Part shown: positions 45,231-54,160 of the stretch, in pieces
How positions within the stretch are numbered: position 1 is the first letter of the stretch
Layout of the letters: each line of letters opens with the position of its first letter
Origin: Salinicola halophyticus
GTDB taxonomy: Bacteria > Pseudomonadota > Gammaproteobacteria > Pseudomonadales > Halomonadaceae
Length of the DNA: 64,000 bases
Assembly (NCBI RefSeq): GCF_003206695.1
Contig: NZ_PZJN01000010.1
Location: forward strand, 62,001-126,000
Direction: 5' to 3'
The notes under the pieces: model-generated
What the model was told of the DNA's origin: nothing
What the model saw: only the letters and a program-made list of their open reading frames with translations
Databases searched by the model: none
Program-made: the position numbers and the translations under genes

Positions 45231-46514
45231 CTAGACCCGGCTGCCGTCGACAGGAGCGTTCCCGCCCGGCGTTGCCGATACGCCATTGACGGGGGCCTCG
45301 CGCAATATGGCCGATACTGCGATGCCAGCGACCAACGCCCAGAATGGTGAACTGATTCCCAACAGACTCAATTTGCTCATCGCCACTACCAGGGCCACGA
45401 AGGCCCCAATTTGATAACCGGACTGTTTGTTGAAGGCTTGCTGGAAAGCCGCCAGCAGCACACCGATCATCGCCACACCGGCAACACTGGCAATCAACGC
45501 CTTGGGCAGCGCCATGATCAGCGGCACCGCACCGCCCGCGAACAACCCGAAGGCGCAAAACAGCACGCCATTGACCAGCGTCGCGCCATAACGCTTTTCA
45601 CGGTCGGCACCGGCTTGATCGGAGGCGCAGATCGCCGTCATCGGTCCGGCAATGTTGGCGTTGTGCCCGCCGAGCAGCCCGGCCACAATGCCGCCGATGC
45701 CGCTGATGATCGTCATCGCGTTGACCGGCGGCCGATATCCCTCGGCTAGCAAGACCCCCGTCGCCTGGGCGTTTTCCGCCCCAAGCACCAGCGCTGCCAG
45801 CGGGATCGATATTGCCACGAAGGCATCGAACGAGAAATTCGGCCAGGTGAACTGTGGCGCCACCATCGCGATATCCACGCCGCCGGTCTGGATGGCACCC
45901 GTGAAAAAGGCCATCAGAAAGCCCACTACCGCAGCGACCAGTACCGGCGGAACGGACTTCAAAAAGCGTGATGTCAGAAAGAAGGCAACGAGCGCCATTC
46001 CGGCAATCAGCGGCGCGGCGCCCACCGAGTCGACGGCCCCGACGCCGAAGCGAATCAACGCCCCGGCGATCATCGCCATGACGATCGGCATGGGCAGCCA
46101 GCGCATGATGCGCCCTACCCAGCCGCTGAGGCCCAGCAGAAGCACGATGAGGCCACTTAAGATGAACGCTCCGACCGCCTCGGCGAACGGTATCGTTACC
46201 AGCGCGGCGCTCATGATCGCCGCCCCCGGGATGGAATAGGCTCCCGTGATGGGTTGGCGATATCTAAGCGCCATGATCAGGCTGATCAGACCGCCGAGAA
46301 AATAGACCGCAAATAGCCACGCCACCGTCTGCCCATTGGTCAAATGTCCCGCGTTCGCCGCACTGATCACGATCAGCGCGGGTCCCGAGCAACCGAACAG
46401 CGCTGCAACGATTCCGGTACTGATGGACTTGAAGGAAAGAGCCGAACGCAGGTCTTTCCCCCAATGGATACGGTCTCCTACCGGCAACGCAGCCCGGGTA
46501 TCTTTTTGAGACAT
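45231..46514 (-). CDS. BenE-family (benzoate/H+ symporter) permease
   Basis: Inner-membrane transporter of 427 residues of the BenE group (nucleobase:cation symporter fold): TGIVAALFGCSGPALIVISA, RQPITGAYSIPGAAIM, LGAENAQATGVLLAEGYRPP and GGHNANIAGPMTAICA. BenE homologues take up benzoate or related aromatic acids. Here it likely imports the carboxylate handled by the CoA ligase and the Mo-hydroxylase encoded upstream. The gap to the crotonase gene is 69 bp. Confidence 0.92.
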   Translation of the reverse strand: MSQKDTRAALPVGDRIHWGKDLRSALSFKSISTGIVAALFGCSGPALIVISAANAGHLTNGQTVAWLFAVYFLGGLISLIMALRYRQPITGAYSIPGAAIMSAALVTIPFAEAVGAFILSGLIVLLLGLSGWVGRIMRWLPMPIVMAMIAGALIRFGVGAVDSVGAAPLIAGMALVAFFLTSRFLKSVPPVLVAAVVGFLMAFFTGAIQTGGVDIAMVAPQFTWPNFSFDAFVAISIPLAALVLGAENAQATGVLLAEGYRPPVNAMTIISGIGGIVAGLLGGHNANIAGPMTAICASDQAGADREKRYGATLVNGVLFCAFGLFAGGAVPLIMALPKALIASVAGVAMIGVLLAAFQQAFNKQSGYQIGAFVALVVAMSKLSLLGISSPFWALVAGIAVSAILREAPVNGVSATPGGNAPVDGSRV

Positions 46515-46583
46515 GGCGTGACTCCTCGTTATCGTTTTCTAGTTATCGTGTCGTTGCTGGTGAGCGTTCAGCGGTCGCCGAAT

Positions 46584-47387
46584 TTACTCCCCGCGGAACA
46601 CCGCCTTGCGTTTGGCATGAAAGGCTTCGACTCCTTCGCGGAAGTCGTTCGAGCTGCGCAGACGGCTGTAGCAGTGGCCTTCCATCTCGATGGCAACCGA
46701 CAGCGGCGAGTCTTCGTTGTCGTTGATCAGCTTCTTGGCGGTGCGCTGTGCCAGCGGCGAAAAGCGACGCAACTCCTCGACCAGCGAGCGGGTGGCGGCT
46801 TCCAGCTGATCATCCGGCACGCATTCGGTAGCGATACCCCACTCCAGAGCCTGCACCCCGGTAATGCGCTTGGCGCGCATGACCATGTGCTTGGTGCGGG
46901 TGATGCCGATGATCTTCTGCAGTCGAGCGGAGCCGCCGGATCCCGGAATCTGGCCCAGGTTCTGCTCGGGCAGGGCGTAGCGTGTGGTTTCGGAGGCGAT
47001 GCGGAAATCACACGCCAGCGAAAGTTCGAAGCCGACGCCGAAGGTATAACCGCGATTGGCGACGATGACCGGCTTCTCGCACCGTGCCGGTGCCGCCACG
47101 TTCCACGCCAGCTTGGAGACATGTTCCGGCGAAGCCTCCAGAAACCCCTTGATGTCACCGCCGCTAGAGAAATGCTCTCCTTCGGCACGCAACACGATGA
47201 CTCGCACATCGTCGTGGCCGTCGAGCGCCTCGAATACCTGCCGCAGCACCTCGCGCTGCGACATGGCGATCACGTTGAGCGGCGGACGATTGAGAACAAT
47301 ATCGGCCCGCTCGTGATCGGCATCCATTTGCACCTCGAAGCCATCGAACTCGGAAGCCAGAAAATCCTTGATCGCGGGTTGAGTCAT
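46584..47387 (-). CDS. Enoyl-CoA hydratase/isomerase (crotonase) family protein
   Basis: CoA-ester-processing enzyme of 267 residues. Oxyanion-hole regions EGEHFSSGGDIKGF and NRGYTFGVGFELSLACDFRIA, and PEQNLGQIPGSGGSARLQ contain Glu residues at both positions used by classical hydratases, so hydration of an unsaturated acyl-CoA is chemically possible. The usual NGxxxGGG is altered to NRGYTFGVG. It sits between benE and the CoA ligase in the same operon; the substrate is unknown. Decarboxylase, isomerase or dehalogenase activity cannot be excluded. Confidence 0.88.
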   Translation of the reverse strand: MTQPAIKDFLASEFDGFEVQMDADHERADIVLNRPPLNVIAMSQREVLRQVFEALDGHDDVRVIVLRAEGEHFSSGGDIKGFLEASPEHVSKLAWNVAAPARCEKPVIVANRGYTFGVGFELSLACDFRIASETTRYALPEQNLGQIPGSGGSARLQKIIGITRTKHMVMRAKRITGVQALEWGIATECVPDDQLEAATRSLVEELRRFSPLAQRTAKKLINDNEDSPLSVAIEMEGHCYSRLRSSNDFREGVEAFHAKRKAVFRGE

Positions 47388-47462
47388 GACAGTTCCTTGA
47401 TTGGGTTGAATCGTGAGCGGGTCGTGGATCGGATCGAACGTGAATCGGACGCGAACCGGCAG

Positions 47463-48992
47463 TTAGTCGGTGGCCAGGGAGTCGGCGCGGTCATCGAGGA
47501 GCACGCGACGCAGGACCTTGCCAACGGCGGATTTGGGAATGTCTTCGACGAAGATGTAGCGGCGCGGGCGTTTGAAGCGTGTGAGGCCAGCTTCGTTGCA
47601 GTGCTCGCTCAGAGCGTTTTCGTCCACCGCGCCACGCACCTTGACGAACGCCGTGACGATTTGGCCCCACTGCTCGTCGGGCAGCCCGGCGACCACCACT
47701 TCCTCGACCTGCGGATGCAGCGAGAGCACGTTCTCGATCTCGGCGGGGCTGACGTTCTCGCCGCCGGTGATGATCAGGTCGTCGACACGGCCGGTGACGA
47801 AAAGATCGCCGTCCTCGTCCAGATAGCCCATGTCGCTGGTGAAGTACCATCCATCGCGGAGCGACTTCTGGTCGGCTTCGGGGCGCCGCCAATATCCTGA
47901 AAAAGCCTCGTCTCCGGCCAGATCGGCGATGATTTCACCCTCTTGTCCCGCCGGCAGGACTTCGTCGGGGGATGCCGCATCGACCGGCACCACCCGGATG
48001 CGTTGATTGAGCGAGGCGCGACCGGAGGAGCCCGGCTTGCGGTTGGCTCGTTGATCGATGGTGAACGTGTATATCTCGGAGCAGCCGTAGTGATTGACGA
48101 ACAGACTCGGCTCAAAGGCAGCTTCGACGCGGGCCATCAGTCCGGCGCTCATCGCCGCCCCGGCGAAACCGATCTTGTCGACGCTGGCCACACGCTCGGC
48201 ACGGAAGGTCGGATGCTCGATCAGCATGTGATAGAGCGTGGGAACGAGATAGAGGTTGGTCACCCGATCGCGCTCGATCGCTTCCAATGTGGCTTCCGGG
48301 TCGAAGCGCGGCACGCAGACGAAGGCGCCATCGATCAGCGCCATCGACAACAGCGAACGTACCCCCATGGTGTGATAGAGGGGCATGACGCCTAGCGTGC
48401 GTTCGTCGTGGCGATAAAGATTCTGGGCCACGTGCGCCATCGCCGCAGCGCGCTCCGCTTGATGCGTTCGCGGTACGCCCTTGGGCCTTCCGCTCGTGCC
48501 CGAGGTATAGAGCATCAGCGAGATATCTTCGGGTCGAGCGCGACACAGCGTCTCGCCCTGCCCGCCGAGCAGCGACTCGAATGCCACCGCCGCGTCGTCG
48601 CCGCAGCCGCCCACCGCGATACGAGAAATGGCGTAGGCTTCCTCGCAGGCCAGAACTGCCTCGGCGCCTGCGGCATCGAACGCGACGCCACGGGCCTCGG
48701 CGTCTTCCAGACAGTAGCGCACGTCCCTGTCCGTCGAGCGCCAGTTGATCGGGGTGACGATAATGCCGGCAAACTGACAGGCCCAATGCAGCGTTGCCAT
48801 CTGCCAACGGTTTTGCATTACCACGATCAGATGGTCTCCACGGCCCAGCCCCAATGCTTCCAGCCCGCGTGCCACGCTCTGGATATCCTCGAGCCATTCG
48901 GCATAGCTGCGCCGGAACTCGCCATCCGTGATCGCTATCGACCGCGGACGTCGTTCTACCGTTGCGAGAAAACTGCGGCCAAGGTCGAACAT
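47463..48992 (-). CDS. AMP-forming acyl/aryl-CoA ligase
   Basis: Activates a carboxylic acid to its CoA thioester through an acyl-AMP. The 509-residue ANL-superfamily protein has the P-loop-like LMLYTSGTSGRPKGVPRTH, the YGCSEIYTF region, WYFTSDMGYLDEDGD with the hinge GRVDDLIITGGENVSPAEIE, and the C-terminal catalytic Lys in PKSAVGKVLRR. The C-terminal part resembles 4-chlorobenzoate-CoA ligases. It overlaps the 2Fe-2S subunit gene by one base, so ligation and hydroxylation are probably one pathway. Substrate not assignable. Confidence 0.92.
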   Translation of the reverse strand: MFDLGRSFLATVERRPRSIAITDGEFRRSYAEWLEDIQSVARGLEALGLGRGDHLIVVMQNRWQMATLHWACQFAGIIVTPINWRSTDRDVRYCLEDAEARGVAFDAAGAEAVLACEEAYAISRIAVGGCGDDAAVAFESLLGGQGETLCRARPEDISLMLYTSGTSGRPKGVPRTHQAERAAAMAHVAQNLYRHDERTLGVMPLYHTMGVRSLLSMALIDGAFVCVPRFDPEATLEAIERDRVTNLYLVPTLYHMLIEHPTFRAERVASVDKIGFAGAAMSAGLMARVEAAFEPSLFVNHYGCSEIYTFTIDQRANRKPGSSGRASLNQRIRVVPVDAASPDEVLPAGQEGEIIADLAGDEAFSGYWRRPEADQKSLRDGWYFTSDMGYLDEDGDLFVTGRVDDLIITGGENVSPAEIENVLSLHPQVEEVVVAGLPDEQWGQIVTAFVKVRGAVDENALSEHCNEAGLTRFKRPRRYIFVEDIPKSAVGKVLRRVLLDDRADSLATD

Positions 48993-49498
48993 TAGGGTGT
49001 CTCCTGTCGGTTGTTCTGTCTGGCCCGGGCCACTGCCAGCACGGCCTGGACGATGCCGGTGTAACCGGTACAGCGGCAGAGATGACCCGACAGCATGTCG
49101 CGCACCTCGGCTTCGCTCGGGTCCATCACGCGGCCCAGAAATTCATGGCAGGACATCAGTATCCCCGCCGTGCAGAATCCACATTGCAGAGCGTGATGTC
49201 CCCGAAACGCGTGCTGCAGATCGTTGAGCTCGCCCTCTTTTGCCAACGACTCGATCGTTTCCACACGACGGCCTTCGACTTGTACGGCGAGCATCAGGCA
49301 CGATCGTGTGGCGCGTCCGTCGACCATCACGGTGCAGGCGCCACATACGCCATGCTCACACCCGACGTGTGTCCCGGTAGCGCCGAGCGAGTGCCGCAGG
49401 AAGTCGCACAGCTGCGTGCGCGGTTCGGCATAGGCACTGCGCTCGCGACCATTGAGCGTTAGCGTGACGCGATAGCGTTCATCGAGCCGGACGTACAT
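48992..49498 (-). CDS. Molybdenum hydroxylase small subunit, [2Fe-2S] (CoxS type)
   Basis: Electron-transfer subunit of 168 residues with two [2Fe-2S] clusters: the plant-type site GCEHGVCGACTV (Cys47, Cys52, Cys55, with Cys67), and the helical site QCGFCTAG...HLCRCTGY (Cys106, Cys109, Cys141, Cys143). All eight Cys are present. It overlaps the FAD subunit by 20 bp upstream and the CoA ligase by one base downstream. Confidence 0.95.
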   Translation of the reverse strand: MYVRLDERYRVTLTLNGRERSAYAEPRTQLCDFLRHSLGATGTHVGCEHGVCGACTVMVDGRATRSCLMLAVQVEGRRVETIESLAKEGELNDLQHAFRGHHALQCGFCTAGILMSCHEFLGRVMDPSEAEVRDMLSGHLCRCTGYTGIVQAVLAVARARQNNRQETP

Positions 49499-50327
49499 CG
49501 GTGGTCTCCTCCTGGACGATCTCTTCGGTCATCAGTCGCCGTCCCATTTCTCGTACCAAGTGACGGCGGTAAGTGGCAGAGGCGTGAATGTCGTCCTGCG
49601 CCTCGAGAGACCAGGCCAGCGTGTTGAGGGCGTCGTCGAGGTCGACGTCGCGGGGAATGCGTCGCACCACGGGCCGGTCAGCAACGCCGCCCACGCCGAG
49701 GCGGTATTCGGTTTCGCCGATGTCGACAGCCAAGGCGACGATGGCGAAATCACCATGGCGCATGGCGACCTCCTGGAAGCGATAGCGGTGCCCTGCCTTG
49801 CTGAGCGGAAAGCGCACTTCGGTGATCAATTCGTGGGGACGTCGAGCAGTGGTCAAGACCCCCTGAAAGAAGTCATCCCCGGTCACGCGACGCGGTTTAC
49901 CACGCTTCGTCTCCAGCACCACTTCACCGCCCAGCGTGGCGAGGCATAGCGGCAGCTCGGCACTGGGATCGGCATGCGCAATGGATCCGCAGACGGTGCC
50001 GCGATTGCGGGTCTGGAAATGGCCGATCCAGGGCAGCATCTGTTCCAGCAGCGGCACTTCGTCAGCGAGTACGGCGTACTCCGCCAGTTCGGCCTGGGTG
50101 GTGGCAGCACCTACCGCAAGATAACCGTCGCGTCGCTCGATATAACGCAGCTCGTCGACGGCACTGATGTCGATCAGCACCCGGGGCTGACTCAGGCGCA
50201 TGTTGAGTACGGCCATCAGCGATTGGCCGCCGGCGATGATTCGAGCATCTTCCCCGCGTTCGACCAGTTGCTCGATGGCCTCGCGACGGGTCGTGGGTCG
50301 GTAGTAATCGAAGGCAGCTGGTTTCAT
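49479..50327 (-). CDS. Molybdenum hydroxylase medium subunit, FAD-binding (CoxM type)
   Basis: FAD subunit of 282 residues: PCMH-type FAD motif IAGGQSLMAVLNMRL, second FAD loop TRNRGTVCGSIAHADPSAELP, and the CO_deh_flav_C domain. Only two Cys are present, so it lacks the extra [4Fe-4S] cluster of 4-hydroxybenzoyl-CoA reductase HcrB. It overlaps the large-subunit gene by four bases (ATGA), a sign of translational coupling. Confidence 0.95.
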   Translation of the reverse strand: MKPAAFDYYRPTTRREAIEQLVERGEDARIIAGGQSLMAVLNMRLSQPRVLIDISAVDELRYIERRDGYLAVGAATTQAELAEYAVLADEVPLLEQMLPWIGHFQTRNRGTVCGSIAHADPSAELPLCLATLGGEVVLETKRGKPRRVTGDDFFQGVLTTARRPHELITEVRFPLSKAGHRYRFQEVAMRHGDFAIVALAVDIGETEYRLGVGGVADRPVVRRIPRDVDLDDALNTLAWSLEAQDDIHASATYRRHLVREMGRRLMTEEIVQEETTDVRPAR

Positions 50328-53326
50328 TGGTCACCTCCGCGCTTACCGGTCAGAGCGCGCAATCGTTGCCATAGCGATCCTTTGCTCGTGCTGCCACTCA
50401 ACCGTTGCGAGAGCCGCGAGAAGATCTGACCGATGAGCATCTTCGAGGCGCTGGAGAGCATGCGTCCGCCTACCGAAGCGATCTTGCCGCCCACCGTCAC
50501 CTCGTAGTCGTAGTCCAGGCGGGTCTTGCCGCCTTCGATTTCGCTGAATCGAATTTTTGCCGCCCCAGCGGCATCGCCCATCCCGCTCTTGCCGGCGCCG
50601 GAGAGACGCAGCGAGTGCGGTGGCTCGAGTTCGGTCAATTCGACCCGGGCGTCGAAGCGGGCCCGGATCATGCCGACACCGACGGTGACGTCGGCGCGAT
50701 AAGTGTTGTCGCCGGTCAGTTCCAGAGAATGGCAGCCCGGAATCATGGCTTTCAGCGTGTCGGGGTCGAGAATGCTTTCGAAAACGTGCTGCGGCGACGC
50801 GGGAATTTCGACACTGTCACTGGCGCTCAGCTTGGAACCTCCACCCGTCGACGCCTGCGCGCTCTCTTCAGCCACACCTTCCGGCCTTGGCGGTTCCTCG
50901 ATCCCCATCAGCATGCGGACTTTCGATGGCGTCAACGGCAGCTCGATGGCCCCCGGTTCGACCGCGTCACCCAGCGCATCTGCTACCGCGTTGGCAATGC
51001 ACACCGGCGTACTCATGTTGTTGCCTTCACCGACGCCTTTCGCCCCAAGCGGCGTGAATGGGGAGGGCGTTTCCATGTGCAGAATGGTCGGATCCGGCAC
51101 TTCAACGGTCGTGGGGATCAGGTAATCGGCCAGCGTGCCCGAGGCAAAGCTGCCATCCTCGTTGTAATGGAAGGCCTCGTAGAGCGCGGCACCTACCGCC
51201 TGAGCGAAAGCGCCGCGCACCTGCCCGTCCACCAGCTGCGGATTGAGCATGCGTCCGGCGTCATGCAGCGTGACGTAGCGGTCGATCGTCACGCGACCGG
51301 TAAGCGAATCGAGCTCCACGCCGCAATAATCGAAAATGAAGCCGTAGCAGAGCGAGCTGTTGATACGCTCGTCGTCATCGGGCGCCGTCAGTTCGGCCGG
51401 CGTCCAGAAGGCGGTTTCGCGCAACCCGCCCGTTTCACCTTCAGGCAGCGTTCCCGGCGCCCAGTGAGTCGCGCCGGCGAGACGCTGAAATGACGTGGCG
51501 TGGACACCGTCGGCGGTATAGATTCGCCCTTCACCGAAGCGGATGTCCTCGACCGACACCTGCCACTGTTGCGCGGCGATGGCGTCCAGACGCGCCCGAA
51601 TCTTGAGCGCCGCGTTATGGACGGCGCCAGCCACCGCACCGGCAAAACGACTGGAATAGTTGCCCGAGGCGATCGACCAGGCATCCTTGCCGGTATCGAG
51701 CTCTACATCGACACGGATGCTTTCGAGGGAAATTCCCAACACGTCGGCGACCACCTGGGCCGCGACGGTTCGATGCCCCTGACCTTGGGGCGTGGAAGAG
51801 ACGTGGACGCTGACGCTACCCAGCGGGTCGACACTGATGGTGGCGGTACTCACCGCGCCGTTCTTGGGCCCGGCACGACGACGCTCCTCCGGCATCTGCG
51901 CCATGGTGATGTAACCCATGTTGGAGATCGACGGCTCCACGGCCACCGTATAGCCGATTCCGTAATGGCGACCTTCGCGACGGGCAGACTCCCGACGCTG
52001 GCGCAACTCTTCGAGGCCGCCCTGCTCGACACCAAGTTCGATACCGCGTCGATAATCACCGGAATCCAGTAGCGCCCCGGCGGCGCAGCGATAGGGAAAA
52101 GCCTCGGTGGGCACCAAGTTGCGACGAATCACATCGAGCGGGTCAAGATCCAGCGTCACGGCAATACGCTGCATCAGTCGCTCCAGTGCAAAGTAGACCT
52201 GAGGCCCGCCGAACCCACGATTGAGGCCGGTCGGCATCTTGTTGGTCATGACGATACGGTTGCGAACCTGAAGGTGATGAATGTCGTAAGCGCCAGTGAG
52301 ATTGCCGTGCATTCGATAGGTGGTGGCAGGCTCCGGGGCCCGTAGATAGGCGCCGCAATCATCGAGCTGATCGAAACGCAAGGCCGAGACACGCCCGTCG
52401 CTCGCAAAGGCCGCTTCAATCGTGGTGACTCGGTTGGTGGCCGACGATGCGCCCTGCAAATGCTCGAGCCGATCCTCGACCCATTTTACCGGCGCCCCGA
52501 CCTTGCGTGCCGCCAGCCCCATCATCACGACATAAGGAAAGACGCCCTGCTTGATCCCGAAGCTGCCGCCGGAATCCGGCGGCGTGCGCAGTCGCAGACG
52601 ATTGGCGGGCACTTGCAGGGCACGCGCCATCACCGAATGAATCGCGTAGGGCCCCTGGAAATTGGCCATGACGTCGTAGCCACCCTCCGCGGGATCGTAC
52701 TGACCCAGAACGACGTAGCACTCGATCGGCGTGCAGGCACTACGGGGGTAGCGCACCTTGAGGGAAAGTCTGTGCGCTGCCTGCTCGAAAGCGGTATCCG
52801 CATCGCCATAATTGAAATAACGATCATTGACGACGTTACTGCCGACGGCCTCGTGCAGTACGCTGGCGTCATCGTTAGTGGCCATTTCGGGATCGATGGA
52901 GACACCAAGAACGTCGTATTCGATCTCGACGGCATCCAGCGCGTCCTCGGCCAGATAACGGTCCTCGGCGATGATCACCGCCACTGGTTCACCGACGTAG
53001 CGAACCTTATCGACCGCCAGACACCAGTGCTCCATGGGTTGACGGACTCCCACGGGAAACGGTGCCGCCCAGCGCTTGACGTCTTCTCCAGTCAGCACAC
53101 CTCGCACGCCCGGTATCTGCAAGGCAGCCTCTATCACGACCCGCTGGATTCTGGCGTGCGCATGGGGCGACCGAACGACCGCCGCATGCAGTGTTCCCGG
53201 CGGGACGGCGAGATCGTCAGCGTAGCGCCCTAATCCTCGCAACAACGCCTCGTCCTCGACGCGCGGCTGGCGCTTGCCGACGTAGGAGTGCGGCTGCTGA
53301 TGATGAAGCAGTGTTGCTGAATTCAT
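50324..53326 (-). CDS. Molybdenum hydroxylase large subunit fused to a CoxG/SRPBCC domain
   Basis: Catalytic molybdopterin subunit, 1000 residues. Residues 1 to about 810 are a xanthine-dehydrogenase-family Mo subunit with GSFGIKQG, RGFGGPQ (370-376), STPQGQG and the catalytic Glu767 in GAKGVGEGN. The active-site loop is of the xanthine-dehydrogenase RGFGGPQ type, not the AYxCSFR loop of CO dehydrogenase. After a short linker (815-835), residues about 836-985 form a CoxG-like SRPBCC domain (VEIPASPQHVFESILDPDTL, YDYEVTVGGKIASVGGRML split here). CoxG is normally a separate protein. First gene of the operon. Substrate unknown. Confidence 0.93.
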   Translation of the reverse strand: MNSATLLHHQQPHSYVGKRQPRVEDEALLRGLGRYADDLAVPPGTLHAAVVRSPHAHARIQRVVIEAALQIPGVRGVLTGEDVKRWAAPFPVGVRQPMEHWCLAVDKVRYVGEPVAVIIAEDRYLAEDALDAVEIEYDVLGVSIDPEMATNDDASVLHEAVGSNVVNDRYFNYGDADTAFEQAAHRLSLKVRYPRSACTPIECYVVLGQYDPAEGGYDVMANFQGPYAIHSVMARALQVPANRLRLRTPPDSGGSFGIKQGVFPYVVMMGLAARKVGAPVKWVEDRLEHLQGASSATNRVTTIEAAFASDGRVSALRFDQLDDCGAYLRAPEPATTYRMHGNLTGAYDIHHLQVRNRIVMTNKMPTGLNRGFGGPQVYFALERLMQRIAVTLDLDPLDVIRRNLVPTEAFPYRCAAGALLDSGDYRRGIELGVEQGGLEELRQRRESARREGRHYGIGYTVAVEPSISNMGYITMAQMPEERRRAGPKNGAVSTATISVDPLGSVSVHVSSTPQGQGHRTVAAQVVADVLGISLESIRVDVELDTGKDAWSIASGNYSSRFAGAVAGAVHNAALKIRARLDAIAAQQWQVSVEDIRFGEGRIYTADGVHATSFQRLAGATHWAPGTLPEGETGGLRETAFWTPAELTAPDDDERINSSLCYGFIFDYCGVELDSLTGRVTIDRYVTLHDAGRMLNPQLVDGQVRGAFAQAVGAALYEAFHYNEDGSFASGTLADYLIPTTVEVPDPTILHMETPSPFTPLGAKGVGEGNNMSTPVCIANAVADALGDAVEPGAIELPLTPSKVRMLMGIEEPPRPEGVAEESAQASTGGGSKLSASDSVEIPASPQHVFESILDPDTLKAMIPGCHSLELTGDNTYRADVTVGVGMIRARFDARVELTELEPPHSLRLSGAGKSGMGDAAGAAKIRFSEIEGGKTRLDYDYEVTVGGKIASVGGRMLSSASKMLIGQIFSRLSQRLSGSTSKGSLWQRLRALTGKRGGDQ

Positions 53327-53590
53327 CGACGACTCCTCGATGGGCGTGAAGCTGTGCCGAGGAGTCTATGATCGCGGACGATTTCGATGCATTGCCGATC
53401 GATACGGAGTTTATCCGCAGAGTCGGATCGTTTGCCGCCGAGTCTGATTTCAAGACTAAAGTCTGACGCTACCGATCATCGGAGATCGACGAGCGACTTC
53501 GACTCGGGTACGACGACGAGAACAAAGGACAGCATGGAAAGCGCAAAATAGAAGGCGAGGCGACAAGGAGGCGAAGAAAGACAAGGATGG
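53327..53590 (-). promoter_or_regulatory. Upstream region of the Mo-hydroxylase operon with AGTC(T/G)GA direct repeats
   Basis: AGTCGGAT (53421-53428), AGTCTGAT (53441-53448) and AGTCTGAC (53460-53467) are direct repeats spaced 20 and 19 bp, that is two helical turns, with a weaker copy AGTCTATG at 53363. AGACT-AA-AGTCT (53453-53464) adds an inverted copy. This geometry suits an AraC-family regulator such as the one encoded at 44200-45051. No gene is seen here. Confidence 0.5.
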
Positions 53591-53622
53591 AAAAACGGGC
53601 CCGCCAGTCGAGAGCGGGCCCG
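53591..53622 (-). terminator. Terminator of yajQ
   Basis: Stem CGGGCCCGC/GCGGGCCCG (53596-53604, 53614-53622), 9-nt loop, five Ts on the minus strand (53595-53591). It lies 14 bp after the yajQ stop. Confidence 0.9.
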
Positions 53623-53635
53623 AGGGGCTGGAAAC

Positions 53636-54121
53636 TCAGTCACGAAAGTTATCGTATTGCAGCGGAAGGTCCGGGCCATCCTCTCCCTTGAGCAGCGCGA
53701 TGGCCTGTTGCAGGTCGTCGCGCTTCTTGCCGCTGACGCGGACCTTGTCACCCTGGATCGCGGGCTGCACCTTGAGTTTCGAATCTTTCAACAGCTTGAC
53801 GATCGCCTTGGCGTCCGGCTGCTCGAGCCCCTGCTTGAGCTTGACCTGCTGGCGCGCCTTGACGCCGGAAGTCTGGGCATCCTCGATTTCCATGCAGCGC
53901 GGGTCGATGCCTCGCGCGATCAGCTTGTTGCGCAGCACATCGATCATCTGTTGCAGCTGGAACTCGGCGTCCGCCTCGAGCGAGACGGCCTCGCCTTCCA
54001 GCGCAAAGCTGGCATCGACGCCGCGAAAGTCGAAACGGGTCTGAATCTCCCGATTCGCCTGATCGACGGCATTGGTCGCTTCGTGACGATCGAATTCGGA
54101 AACGATGTCGAAAGATGGCAT
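53636..54121 (-). CDS. yajQ: YajQ-family nucleotide-binding protein
   Basis: 161-residue cytoplasmic protein of the YajQ/DUF520 family, reported to bind cyclic di-GMP in Xanthomonas and Pseudomonas. Typical sequence: MPSFDIVSEFDRHEATNAVDQ, REIQTRFDFRG, EIEDAQTSGVKARQQVKLKQG and VRVSGKKRDDLQQAIALLKG. Full length, with a close terminator. It follows the GNAT gene by 39 bp on the same strand and may be co-transcribed. Confidence 0.95.
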   Translation of the reverse strand: MPSFDIVSEFDRHEATNAVDQANREIQTRFDFRGVDASFALEGEAVSLEADAEFQLQQMIDVLRNKLIARGIDPRCMEIEDAQTSGVKARQQVKLKQGLEQPDAKAIVKLLKDSKLKVQPAIQGDKVRVSGKKRDDLQQAIALLKGEDGPDLPLQYDNFRD

Positions 54122-54160
54122 GTCAATCCTCCTTGAAAAAGGGCCTGTGTGCGGCCGAAG

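Noticed and set aside
49479-50327. 4-hydroxybenzoyl-CoA reductase beta subunit
   Set aside because: The FAD subunit has only two Cys residues and lacks the insertion that carries the extra [4Fe-4S] cluster.
50324-53326. Carbon monoxide dehydrogenase large subunit (CoxL) suggested by the L-M-S set and CoxG domain
   Set aside because: The active-site loop is RGFGGPQ, as in xanthine dehydrogenase, and lacks the AYxCSFR motif of form I CO dehydrogenase.
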